Positions 57,315 to 64,000 of a stretch of 64,000 bases of DNA are shown in pieces (the first letter of the stretch is position 1; the number at the start of each line of letters is the position of its first letter). Source of the DNA: an uncultured bacterium (GTDB taxonomy: Bacteria > Bacillota > Clostridia > Oscillospirales > Oscillospiraceae); assembly GCA_948469375.1 (NCBI GenBank), contig CAOKLO010000007.1, positions 1 through 64,000 of the forward strand, written 5' to 3'. The notes beneath the pieces were generated by a model. The model was not told the origin of the DNA and ran no database searches. It was given only the letters and a program-made list of their open reading frames with translations. A program made the position numbers and the translations under genes.

Positions 57315-58151
57315 ATGGACCATCTGCGCAGAAGAATCCTCTACCACTATACCGATTTCCAGGCCCTGGACGGCATCCTGCGCTGCGCCCAGCTGAGGGT
57401 AAACAATGTGCTGCGCATGAACGACTCTGCGGAGATGAAGCACTTCATGAACCGGCTGTGCGCCGCCATCGCGGACCGTCTGGAGCGGGAGGGCCGCCCG
57501 GAGCAGGCCCGCCGAATCCAGCTTCTGTTCTATGAAGAGCTGCAAAAGGAGTACTCCGCCTTTGCCGCCTGCTTCTCCTTCCACAGGGACGACGCCGCCC
57601 AGTGGGAGCGGTACGGCAACCGGGGCCGGGGTGTGTGCATCGCCCTGCGCCGGGAGTATCTGGAGAAGATCGCCCGGGGGGCGCTGTCCCTCCAGCTGGT
57701 TTTTTACCAGGACAACATGGCGGACCACCCCATGGCGGAGGAATTCTGCGCCCTGGCTCGAAGCGGGGGCCCGATGAGCCTGGACGATCCGGCGGTAAAA
57801 AAGGCCATGCGGGAGGCCTGGGCCTGTTCGGTGTCCTATAAGCACCCCTCCTTTTCCTCGGAGTACGAAATGCGGCTGGTGGTCTCCCCCTTTGAGCGGG
57901 CGGAATTCGACGTGCGGCCCTGCTATCACATCACCAAGGAGAGGATCAAAAAATATTACCCACTGGACCTGAAGGCCATGTGCGGGGAGATCGGCGTGGG
58001 GCTGGAGGACCTGGTGGAGGAGATCATCATCGGACCGGTTTCCACCCAGTCCCTCGCCATTTTTCGGGACTACCTCCGGGACAACGGCCTGAACGGCCTG
58101 GCAAACCGGGTATCCCTGTCGGACTGCCCGCTGCGAGGGCTTTCTACATAG
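57315..58151 (+). CDS. DUF2971 family protein
   Basis: 278 residues from ATG 57315 (AAAAGGAGGA 4-8 bases upstream; the earlier in-frame codon lies before it). Family features: LYHYTDFQALDGILRCAQLR near the N-terminus, LRMNDSAEMKHF, ACFSFHRDDAAQWERYGNRG with the W-x-x-Y-x-x-x-x-x-G motif, and YEMRLVVSPF later. Cytosolic and single-gene. The function is unknown; members occur scattered in genomes and mobile islands. Confidence 0.82.
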   Translation: MDHLRRRILYHYTDFQALDGILRCAQLRVNNVLRMNDSAEMKHFMNRLCAAIADRLEREGRPEQARRIQLLFYEELQKEYSAFAACFSFHRDDAAQWERYGNRGRGVCIALRREYLEKIARGALSLQLVFYQDNMADHPMAEEFCALARSGGPMSLDDPAVKKAMREAWACSVSYKHPSFSSEYEMRLVVSPFERAEFDVRPCYHITKERIKKYYPLDLKAMCGEIGVGLEDLVEEIIIGPVSTQSLAIFRDYLRDNGLNGLANRVSLSDCPLRGLST

Positions 58152-58178
58152 CTGATTTTTGAAAAGGAGAGAGGAATT

Positions 58179-59507
58179 GTGAAGAAAAGACTGTTATCCG
58201 CCCTGCTGGCTCTGGCGCTGTGCCTGAGCCTCACCGTCCCGGCTATGGCCGCCGGGCAGACCTTTACCGACGTGACCTCCGGCCACTGGGCCTATGAGGC
58301 CATTGAGGACATGGCCGCCCGAAGGGTGGTCAACGGCGTGGGCGAGGGAAAGTTCGCCCCCGACGATAAGGTTTCCTGCGCTGACTTCTCCACTATGGTG
58401 GCCCGGCTGCTCTTCCCGGTGGAGCTGGGCCGGGAGGGAACCGCCTCTCCCTGGTGGAAAGCCGGAGCCGACGTGCTCCTGGAGGCCGGAGCGCTGGCCG
58501 GCACCACTGCCAGGGCCTATTATGAGCGGCTGGAAAACAACTGGGACAGCGCAGTGATGACAGCCCCCATGACCCGCTATGACATGGCTCAAATCATGTA
58601 CAACACCCTGAAGGCGCTGGACTTCACCATGCCCTCCGGCAGCGAGCTGAGCGCGGCCCGGGCGGCCATTGCCGACTATGACGATATTCCGTCGGACTAT
58701 TCCGCCGCCGTCACCGCTATGTACGCCCTGGAATGCCTCAAGGGCATGGACGAGCAGGGCAACTTCCGGGGCAGCCAGCAGATGGACCGGGCCCAGGCCT
58801 GCACCGTACTGATGCGGATGCTGGCCAAATACGACGCGCAGCTTCCTGAGCTGAACATCAAAAATTTCCCCTCCGAAGACACCATAGAGGTGGGGAATAT
58901 AATCGTTTTTGAGTTCGACAATTTCCATGAGCGGGCTTGGTCTGAAATCGAAACCTCCGACCCCAATATCGTTCAGGTCACCGGCGGCTCCGCCATCGCG
59001 GGAGTTGCTCCGGGCAAGGCCACAGTCACCATCACCGTCCATTTGGGGGGCAAGAGCCAGGCAGTCCCGGTGTCTATCACCGTAGTCAAGGCTGTGGGCG
59101 GCGAGACGGTGGGGGCAAACTCCAGCCTCCAGACCATCCGGGAGGAAATGCTGGCCCTCATTAACCGGGAGCGGGCCGCAGCGGGCGCCGCTCCGCTGAC
59201 CCTGGACGACAAGCTGTGCCAGGCGGCCCAGGTCCGGGCCCAGGAGCTGGTGCAGTCCTACTCCCACACCCGTCCCGACGACAGGACCTGCTACACGGCC
59301 ATGGACGAGGCCGGCGTGACCTACCGCGCCGCCGCGGAAAACATCGCCGCCGGATATTTCTCAGTGGCCGAGGTGATGGACGGCTGGATGAACTCCGAGG
59401 GCCACCGGACCAACCTCCTGAACACCAAATACAGCCGGGTGGGCATCGGGTTCTATTACAGCAGCAGCGGCTACAAGACCAATTGGGTCCAGATGCTTGC
59501 AAATTAA
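58179..59507 (+). CDS. Secreted SLH - Ig-like - CAP domain protein
   Basis: 442 residues from GTG 58179 (GAAAAGGAGAGAGG upstream). Signal peptide KRLLSALLALALCLSL, cut after AMA. SLH repeats at about 27-215 (FTDVTSGHWAYEAIEDMAAR, then GVGEGKFAPDDKVSCADF). A bacterial Ig-like (BIG2) domain at about 220-305 (VQVTGGSAIAGVAPGKATVTI). CAP/SCP domain at about 318-442: MLALINRERAAAGAAPL, SYSHTRPDDRTCYTAM, AAENIAAGY, WMNSEGHRTNLLNTKYSRVG, NWVQML. Cell-wall-attached protein; the CAP role is unknown. Confidence 0.92.
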   Translation: MKKRLLSALLALALCLSLTVPAMAAGQTFTDVTSGHWAYEAIEDMAARRVVNGVGEGKFAPDDKVSCADFSTMVARLLFPVELGREGTASPWWKAGADVLLEAGALAGTTARAYYERLENNWDSAVMTAPMTRYDMAQIMYNTLKALDFTMPSGSELSAARAAIADYDDIPSDYSAAVTAMYALECLKGMDEQGNFRGSQQMDRAQACTVLMRMLAKYDAQLPELNIKNFPSEDTIEVGNIIVFEFDNFHERAWSEIETSDPNIVQVTGGSAIAGVAPGKATVTITVHLGGKSQAVPVSITVVKAVGGETVGANSSLQTIREEMLALINRERAAAGAAPLTLDDKLCQAAQVRAQELVQSYSHTRPDDRTCYTAMDEAGVTYRAAAENIAAGYFSVAEVMDGWMNSEGHRTNLLNTKYSRVGIGFYYSSSGYKTNWVQMLAN

Positions 59508-59521
59508 AGGACGGCTTCAAG

Positions 59522-59552
59522 GCGCGGCAATCAGCTATGATTGCCGCGCTTT
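59522..59552 (+). terminator. Intrinsic terminator
   Basis: GCGCGGCAATCA-gcta-TGATTGCCGCGC followed by TTTGG; strong stem, short T-run. Confidence 0.8.
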
Positions 59553-59636
59553 GGCCTGTGTTCAGAAGCGTCCGCCCATTTCCGCGCAAAAACGGCGGCA
59601 GCTCATCCATTTTCCTGTGCAGAGCCCTGCATTTTG

Positions 59637-59645
59637 TGGTATACT
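59637..59645 (+). promoter_or_regulatory. Extended -10 promoter of the PHP phosphatase gene
   Basis: TGGTATACT, an extended -10 with no recognisable -35; start codon 54 bases downstream. Confidence 0.55.
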
Positions 59646-59698
59646 GTCAGCAGCGCCCCGCAGGCGCCCTACAAACGATTCTGAAAGGAGACCGCCCG

Positions 59699-60508
59699 AT
59701 GTATCTCTCCGATTATCATTTTCACACCCTCTGCTCCTCCGACTCCCCCGCCCCCCTGCTTCAGCAGGCGGAGGCGGCCATAGCGGCGGGGGTGCGGGAG
59801 ATCTGCGTTACCGACCACTGGAACCTGCTGGACCAGCAGGGAAACCGCCTGCCCACCGTCTACGACTGGGAGCCGTCTCTGGCCCAGTGGCGGGAGCTGC
59901 GAAACCGCTGGCCGGGACAGCTGGAGCTCCGCCTGGGGGTGGAGGTGGGCAACGGCGTTTTGGACCCTGCCGCCGTGGACGCCTCGCTGACCATCCCCGA
60001 GCTGGATTTTGTCATCGGTTCCCTCCACAGCCAGAGCGCCGCAGCCGGAGGCCGGGGCATCTACACCGTGGCCAGGGAATGCGCCGAAAAGAAGGACGGC
60101 ACGGCCATTCTAGACGACTATATGGACATGCTGGAGGAGCTGGTCCAGACCAGCGGCTGGGACGTGCTGGGCCACGTTATCTACCCCCTGCGCTATATTC
60201 CGCCGGAGTATGAGCTGGACCTGCATCCCTGGTGGGACCGGTTGGCCCAGGTGTTCCGGGCGGTCATCGCCCAGGGCAGGGGCATTGAGCTGAACACCAG
60301 CGCCGGGGCCACGGTGGAGCAGTGGCGGGACGTGCTGGAGCTGTACCGGGACCTGGGCGGCGAGGTGCTGACCCTGGGCTCCGACGCCCACCGTCCCCAG
60401 CACATGGCCGCCGCCTTCCCCCAGGCCCTGGAGCTTATCCGGGAAACGGGCTTCCGGTGGCTGTGTGTTTACCGACAGCGCACGCCCCTGTTCTGCAAGG
60501 TGGGCTGA
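59699..60508 (+). CDS. PHP-domain phosphatase, histidinol-phosphatase-like
   Basis: 269 residues from ATG 59699 (GAAAGGAG upstream). The PHP metal site is built from YHFHTLCSSDS, ICVTDHWNL, GVEVGNG, IGSLHS, VLGHVIYPLRY, and the final GSDAHRP. This is the HisJ/HisK type of trinuclear phosphatase. No other his gene lies nearby, so the substrate may differ from histidinol phosphate. Confidence 0.88.
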   Translation: MYLSDYHFHTLCSSDSPAPLLQQAEAAIAAGVREICVTDHWNLLDQQGNRLPTVYDWEPSLAQWRELRNRWPGQLELRLGVEVGNGVLDPAAVDASLTIPELDFVIGSLHSQSAAAGGRGIYTVARECAEKKDGTAILDDYMDMLEELVQTSGWDVLGHVIYPLRYIPPEYELDLHPWWDRLAQVFRAVIAQGRGIELNTSAGATVEQWRDVLELYRDLGGEVLTLGSDAHRPQHMAAAFPQALELIRETGFRWLCVYRQRTPLFCKVG

Positions 60509-60619
60509 AAAATACCATCACGGGGCAAAAGATTCGCTGTTCACCGCTTGGAAAAAACGCTATACTAAATGCTGTGTCAGTATGTATTCCGCTCTGTGCG
60601 GAGGAACGGCGGTGGTCGA

Positions 60620-61861
60620 ATGCTGGTTCTGGACAAGACCAATATCATCCCCTATCTGCGGGAGCGTTATCCCGCCTTTGATACCTCCGGGCCGGTGAGC
60701 GTGTCCGCCATCGGCGATGACGAGGAGGACTCCCGGGGGCTCATCAACTATATCTTTAAGGTGCGGGGCGGCGGGCGTTCGCTCATCCTCAAGCAGGCCC
60801 GGGCCAATATGCGCCTGGACGACGACGTGGAGTCTACCGACGCCAGCTACGCCCCGCCCCAGGACCGGAACTATTCCGAGTACCTAACCATCAAGCTGCG
60901 CCGGGCCATCACGCCGGATTTTGTGCCCGAGGTATACTACGCCGACAGGGAAAACCACGTCTTTCTCATGGAGGACGTGAGCTATCTCAAGCCCGGCCGG
61001 TCCCAGCTGGCCCGGGGCGTGATGATCGACGGCTTGGCGGAGCGGGTGGCCCGGTTTTTGAGCGACATTCATTTCTATACCACCGAGTTTTATTTGGACA
61101 CGGAGGAATTCCGGGAGCTGGGCCGGCGCTTCGTCAGCACCGGGATGCGGGCCATCATGGAAAACTGGCTGTTCCTGCGGGACACGCCCACCCATCAATG
61201 CCCGCCCCTCACCCGGCACTTCCTCCCCCACATATTCGCGCAGGACGTTGTGACCCAGTCCCATATCCTGCGCCACAAGTACATGAACACCACGGAGGCT
61301 TTTATCCACTCGGATATCCACACCTCCAACATCTTCGCCAGTAACCACCAGCTCAAGGTCATCGACATGGAGTATACCTTTGCCGGACCGGTGGCCTATG
61401 ATCTGGGTTATTTCCTGGCCAGCCTGGTGTCCCAATACTGCTCGGCAGTGTTCCGGCCGTTTCCCTCCGAAAAGGAGCGGAACGAGTTCAAGCAATACCT
61501 GCTGGTCTCCATGTACACCCTGGTGGACTGCTATCAAAGGCGCTTTGCCGCCCACTGGGACGACGAGTCCAAGGAGGTCTACCGCTCCTGCCCCGGCTTC
61601 CGGGACGCGTTTTTGTCCGGGCTGGTCCCAGACGCTGCGGGCTATGCCGCCATGCCCATGTTCACCCTGTGCGTCAGCTCTTTCGGCTTTACCCAGGAGT
61701 TCGAGGTCATTCCCGACGAAACGCAGAAGCTCCATGCCCTCCAGCTCCACTGCTCCCTGGGCCGCCGTTTCCTGATGGATAGGGAGCGCATCCGCACCCC
61801 CCGCGACATCGTGGCCGCCGTTCGAGAGGGGGAGAAGGCGTATCTCAGCCGTATCCGCTGA
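60620..61861 (+). CDS. Methylthioribose-kinase-like phosphotransferase
   Basis: 413 residues from ATG 60620 (GGTGG four bases upstream; the ATG at 60569 would lie at the transcription start implied by TATACT 60561-60566). Kinase features: INYIFKVRGGGRSLILKQAR (nucleotide Lys), HVFLMEDVSYLKP, catalytic loop AFIHSDIHTSNIF and metal site VIDMEYTFAGPVAYDLGYF, the last two close to MtnK. MtnK salvages 5-methylthioribose to methionine. HSD in place of HGD and the lack of mtn neighbours leave the substrate open. Confidence 0.82.
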   Translation: MLVLDKTNIIPYLRERYPAFDTSGPVSVSAIGDDEEDSRGLINYIFKVRGGGRSLILKQARANMRLDDDVESTDASYAPPQDRNYSEYLTIKLRRAITPDFVPEVYYADRENHVFLMEDVSYLKPGRSQLARGVMIDGLAERVARFLSDIHFYTTEFYLDTEEFRELGRRFVSTGMRAIMENWLFLRDTPTHQCPPLTRHFLPHIFAQDVVTQSHILRHKYMNTTEAFIHSDIHTSNIFASNHQLKVIDMEYTFAGPVAYDLGYFLASLVSQYCSAVFRPFPSEKERNEFKQYLLVSMYTLVDCYQRRFAAHWDDESKEVYRSCPGFRDAFLSGLVPDAAGYAAMPMFTLCVSSFGFTQEFEVIPDETQKLHALQLHCSLGRRFLMDRERIRTPRDIVAAVREGEKAYLSRIR

Positions 61862-61996
61862 GCGGCCTGCCTGACAAGGGCAAGTATGACAGTTTTGTTA
61901 CAATTTACGCTATCCACTTGCTTTTCCATGGAGAATGGTTTACGCTAAGATACTCCGCTTTCCCAGCGGAAAATCTGACGATGGAGGCGAGTGAAT

Positions 61997-62365
61997 ATGT
62001 CCTTTCAACCCTTCCCTGTCATCGACCTGCCCGCCACCGGGGCCAACATCCTCCGGCTGCGTCGGGCCCGGGGACTCTCTGTCCGAGACCTCCAGCGGTA
62101 TTTCGGCTTTGAGGAGCCCCAGGCTATCTACAAGTGGCAGCGGGGCAAGAGCCTGCCCACGGTGGACAATCTTTACGCGCTCAGCGTTTTGCTGGATGTG
62201 CCTATGAATGAAATTCTGGTGCCGTCCGGCCCCCCAAATGTCAATATATACAACATGAGCAGCGGGTCGAAGCCTGCTGCTCGTGTCATTTTGCGGCATT
62301 TTTTCGGGCGCGGGGGGCATGACAGGCGCTTGAGTCCGCTTAGGCCCTTATCCGCCGTGTCCTGA
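61997..62365 (+). CDS. XRE-family transcriptional regulator
   Basis: 122 residues from ATG 61997 (GGAGGCGA nine bases upstream; GTG 61991 is too near). Helix-turn-helix at about 18-70: GANILRLRRARGLSVRDLQR, FEEPQAIYKWQRGKSLPT, VDNLYALSVLLDVPMNEILV. The last 45 residues are basic and poorly conserved in style, perhaps newly acquired. It stands alone; its target is not obvious. Confidence 0.85.
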   Translation: MSFQPFPVIDLPATGANILRLRRARGLSVRDLQRYFGFEEPQAIYKWQRGKSLPTVDNLYALSVLLDVPMNEILVPSGPPNVNIYNMSSGSKPAARVILRHFFGRGGHDRRLSPLRPLSAVS

Positions 62366-62704
62366 GCGGCCCGCCGCCCTTTGGGGCGGCGGCGGTCAGA
62401 GTGCGGCGACTTGTCATCAAGAAGGTCAGCCGGCCGAAGCCTAGTCAACCCTTTGGGCGGAAGCGTAAGCGTGTATTGAGGACGGACGCGTGAGGATTGG
62501 CGCTGGAGGAGCTGGCGCGGAACGCCGGTGAAACCGTATGGGGTCCATTCCTAATAAGCTGCGTTCATATCGCAAAGCAAACTCCATTGTGTCTGTGCTG
62601 TGTGCAGCGTTATCATTCATCTGCACCTGAACCGGCCGTCACGGGCTCTCTCCTTCCTGTCATGCCCGCCGCGCCCGAAGACCGGGCGGACGGACGCTTG
62701 CGGC
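62366..62704. other. Gene-free stretch between convergent genes
   Basis: Just past the XRE gene CCGCCGCC-ctttg-GGGCGGCGG (about 62371-62390) can form a hairpin. A 30-codon frame at 62538-62630 (MGSIPNKLRSYRK..., hydrophobic end) has only CGGTG upstream and is not called. GACCGGGCGGACGG near the end is the only other feature. It looks like degraded coding DNA. Confidence 0.5.
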
Positions 62705-63349
62705 TTACTCTCGGGATTGCTTTTCGATGAAATCGGACAGGATCACATCGAAGCTGTCGTTCATCTCAAAGGGCAGGCGGTAGTCCACCTGGGTGTTCAC
62801 TAGGCACCTGTCCATCGCCGCGGACACCTCGTCGGACTTGTGGCCCAGCTCAGTAGCCATCCCCCGCACCCGGGTGCGGTTGAAGTTGATGGTGGTCACC
62901 CGCTTGGCGCCGCAGCGGTAGCTTACCTGGTTTCCGTCGCTGTTGAAGCGGTAGCCGGACCCGCCTCCGTCCACAATCACCTCGCTGCTCCGCAGCGCCG
63001 ACATCCGCCGAAAGGTATCGGCCAAGGTCTGCCGCGCCCGATTCAGCCCCGTCTCGCTGTCCATGTCGATGGGCAGTGAAGCCTTAGCCGCGTGGATGGC
63101 GGCGCTGAGCCGTTCCCGCTGGGCCAGCATCTCCATGAGGAAGGCCGCCACCTCGTTGATGTGGTCGGCATACTCGCTGGACGGAGCGCTGACCAGTACG
63201 GCGTCCGGCTCGTCGGGCATCACCTTGCTGCGCAGGTGGGTTGTGGCCACCTTTAGGACGTTGTCCCGGTCCTCCAAAATCGCCCGCGCCTCGTCCATCA
63301 CGGCCTGGAGTTTGTTTTGGGCCCGGAACGCGTCCTTCAAATTCATCAT
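62705..63349 (-). CDS. Conserved-looking protein of unknown function
   Basis: 214 residues from the ATG at 63349 (AAGGAG eight bases upstream). The first half is helical (NLKDAFRAQNKLQAVMDEAR, then INEVAAFLMEMLAQRERLSA). A middle segment RFNSDGNQVSYRCGAKRVTTIN is likely beta, with further helices to the end. No membrane segment or known motif. The predicted fold of long helices around a small beta unit recalls phage or element-encoded structural proteins, but that is weak. Confidence 0.7.
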   Translation of the reverse strand: MMNLKDAFRAQNKLQAVMDEARAILEDRDNVLKVATTHLRSKVMPDEPDAVLVSAPSSEYADHINEVAAFLMEMLAQRERLSAAIHAAKASLPIDMDSETGLNRARQTLADTFRRMSALRSSEVIVDGGGSGYRFNSDGNQVSYRCGAKRVTTINFNRTRVRGMATELGHKSDEVSAAMDRCLVNTQVDYRLPFEMNDSFDVILSDFIEKQSRE

Positions 63350-63412
63350 CTGAATCACTCCTTCTCTGTTTTTGTTCTGGGCCTATCATAGCAGGAGAAC
63401 CGCTCTTTGTCA

Positions 63413-63435
63413 TTGAACCAGCGGTTCAATTTTTT
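63413..63435 (+). terminator. Forward-oriented hairpin with T-run
   Basis: TTGAACC-agc-GGTTCAA followed by TTTTTT on the forward strand. No forward gene lies just upstream. Confidence 0.45.
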
Positions 63436-63449
63436 CCTCTGGAGCGCAA

Positions 63450-63486
63450 AACCCGCCGCAGGTGCGGCCAGCACCTGCGGCGGGTT
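63450..63486 (-). terminator. Terminator of the small reverse-strand gene at 63502
   Basis: A 16-base perfect stem AACCCGCCGCAGGTGC / GCACCTGCGGCGGGTT; on the reverse strand the tail is GGGTTTTGCGC. Confidence 0.85.
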
Positions 63487-63501
63487 CAAAACCGGTTATC
63501 T

Positions 63502-63717
63502 CTATTGCTCCAGCCAGCGCACGGCGCAGTGGACCAGCCCGGCCGGGCCGATGGCGCACACGTCCTCGTTAAAGCGCGCCTTGGGATTGTAGGCCGGATA
63601 CGCCCACCCGCTCGTCCTGGAACCCGGCGGACAGATACATATACGTGCTGGGCGCCCGCCCGGCCACAAGAGCACGGTCTCCTCCCGCAGTTCCCTGGCT
63701 CTTTGCATTTCGTCCAT
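63502..63717 (-). CDS. Small hypothetical protein
   Basis: 71 residues starting MDEMQRARELREETVLLWPG and ending LVHCAVRWLEQ. The third codon positions are strongly G/C, and GGGAGC lies before the ATG. A longer overlapping reverse frame (63486-63851) is poorer in codon use. TATAAT on the reverse strand at 63765-63760 may be its -10. A strong terminator follows. The sequence is compact with Cys and aromatic residues; no family recognised. Confidence 0.6.
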   Translation of the reverse strand: MDEMQRARELREETVLLWPGGRPARICICPPGSRTSGWAYPAYNPKARFNEDVCAIGPAGLVHCAVRWLEQ

Positions 63718-63802
63718 ATGCTCCCGCTTTCTGTGTTCCGTATGGTGTTATGATACCCTATTATACCGCGGCAATTCCGCAATACAGCGCTGATAGCGTC
63801 AA

Positions 63803-63838
63803 GGCTGCCGCACCACGCCTCTCCGTGATGCGGCAGCC
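63803..63838. terminator. Hairpin between nrdR and the small gene
   Basis: GGCTGCCGCA (63803-63812) and TGCGGCAGCC (63829-63838) with a 16-base loop, downstream of nrdR on the reverse strand. The T-tract is poor in both directions. Confidence 0.45.
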
Positions 63839-63859
63839 GCTTGCTTTTCATTGACCGCT

Positions 63860-64000
63860 CTACTTCTCCTCCAGCAGCTTGGTCAGCTCCGCCATGAAGG
63901 TATTGATATCCTTAAACTGACGGTATACTGAGGCAAACCGCACGTAAGAAACCTCGTCCACGTCCTTCAGCCTCTCCATCACCAGCTCGCCGATTTCGGT
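63860..64000 (-). CDS. nrdR: Transcriptional repressor NrdR, C-terminal part
   Basis: The last 46 codons of a reverse-strand gene that enters from the right edge. [20 protein letters not shown] and [17 protein letters not shown] form the end of the ATP-cone domain of NrdR, which represses ribonucleotide reductase genes when dATP is bound. The stop is at 63862-63860. The N-terminal zinc ribbon is outside the window. Confidence 0.93.
   Translation of the reverse strand, partial: TEIGELVMERLKDVDEVSYVRFASVYRQFKDINTFMAELTKLLEEK

Noticed and set aside
62538..62630. 30-codon frame MGSIPNKLRSYRK... with a hydrophobic end
   Set aside because: The ribosome site is weak, no promoter is visible, and the region looks like decayed DNA; not enough to call a gene.
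1..64000. CRISPR array, rRNA operon or insertion sequence
   Set aside because: No regularly spaced short repeats, rRNA-like stretches or transposase frames were seen on either strand.

Overview
The window reads as chromosomal DNA of a GC-rich, endospore-forming Firmicute of the class Clostridia. Supporting evidence is spoIID, a GerS-type germination lipoprotein beside alr, Mini-RNase III, RqcH, an Asp23/DAK2 pair, AzlCD, consensus sigma-A promoters (TTGACA-17-TATAAT) and GGAGG ribosome binding sites. The gene style (XRE regulators fused to membrane domains, SLH proteins, SPFH-NfeD, DUF6440, MtaB) suggests an Oscillospiraceae gut anaerobe (Flavonifractor / Lawsonibacter / Intestinimonas-like). 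That placement is inference, since no database was searched. Genes are dense on both strands, with no rRNA, CRISPR array, transposase or intact prophage.

Layout. 1-3.3 kb: a partial duplicated locus, then GerS-like lipoprotein - alr - mazF and a small secreted protein. 3.3-13 kb: a hairpin leader, gltX, an XRE-membrane regulator, Asp23 - FakA-like DAK2 protein, a Cro-type regulator with two membrane partners, an RluA pseudouridine synthase, and an ECF sigma factor with its membrane partner. 13-24 kb: rhomboid, MarR with a very large fused ABC exporter, GNAT, mrnC, rqcH, thioesterase, and reverse-strand pullulanase and hydrolase. 24-26.4 kb: a 52-residue orphan peptide gene, tRNA-Tyr and tRNA-Thr, and a three-gene module ending in a protein with only sigma region 4. 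26.4-31.5 kb: lipoprotein, aconitase-family hydratase, tRNA-Arg(CCG), citrate synthase. 31.6-42.9 kb: spoIID, LTA-synthase-like protein, two lipid-kinase paralogues, azlCD, an SLH protein, rodA/ftsW, tsaE-tsaB, and a THUMP rRNA methyltransferase. 43-48.6 kb: NfeD-SPFH operon, tmk, a frameshifted small membrane gene, mscS, mtaB. 48.7-49.4 kb: an AT-richer two-gene locus broken by single-base indels. 49.5-54.4 kb: HD nucleotidase, ACT/UPF0210 pair, Y-family polymerase, upp. 54.5-57.1 kb: a LytTR regulator with an enlarged DUF3021-like membrane protein and three tandem paralogous small membrane proteins, then an AraC remnant. 57.1-64 kb: DUF2971, an SLH-CAP protein, PHP phosphatase, methylthioribose-kinase-like protein, XRE regulator, two uncharacterised genes, and the 3' end of nrdR.

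Functional themes. Cell envelope and sporulation: SpoIID, RodA/SpoVE-type flippase or glycosyltransferase, LTA-synthase-like protein, Alr, SLH proteins, lipid kinases. RNA modification and quality control: tsaE/tsaB and mtaB act in one t6A to ms2t6A route; RluA, the THUMP methylase, MrnC and RqcH act on rRNA or stalled ribosomes. Citrate synthase and aconitase lie 0.6 kb apart on the same strand and make the first two steps from oxaloacetate to isocitrate; no isocitrate dehydrogenase is in the window. Several small regulator-plus-membrane-protein cassettes carry their own palindromic operators.

The best candidates for undescribed biology are the LytTR locus with three tandem paralogues (54.5-56.7 kb), the mazF leader hairpin that presents a UACAU pentamer, the Cys-box / helical / sigma-region-4 module (24.8-25.6 kb), the orphan 52-residue gene, and the short terminated leader before the LTA-synthase-like gene.
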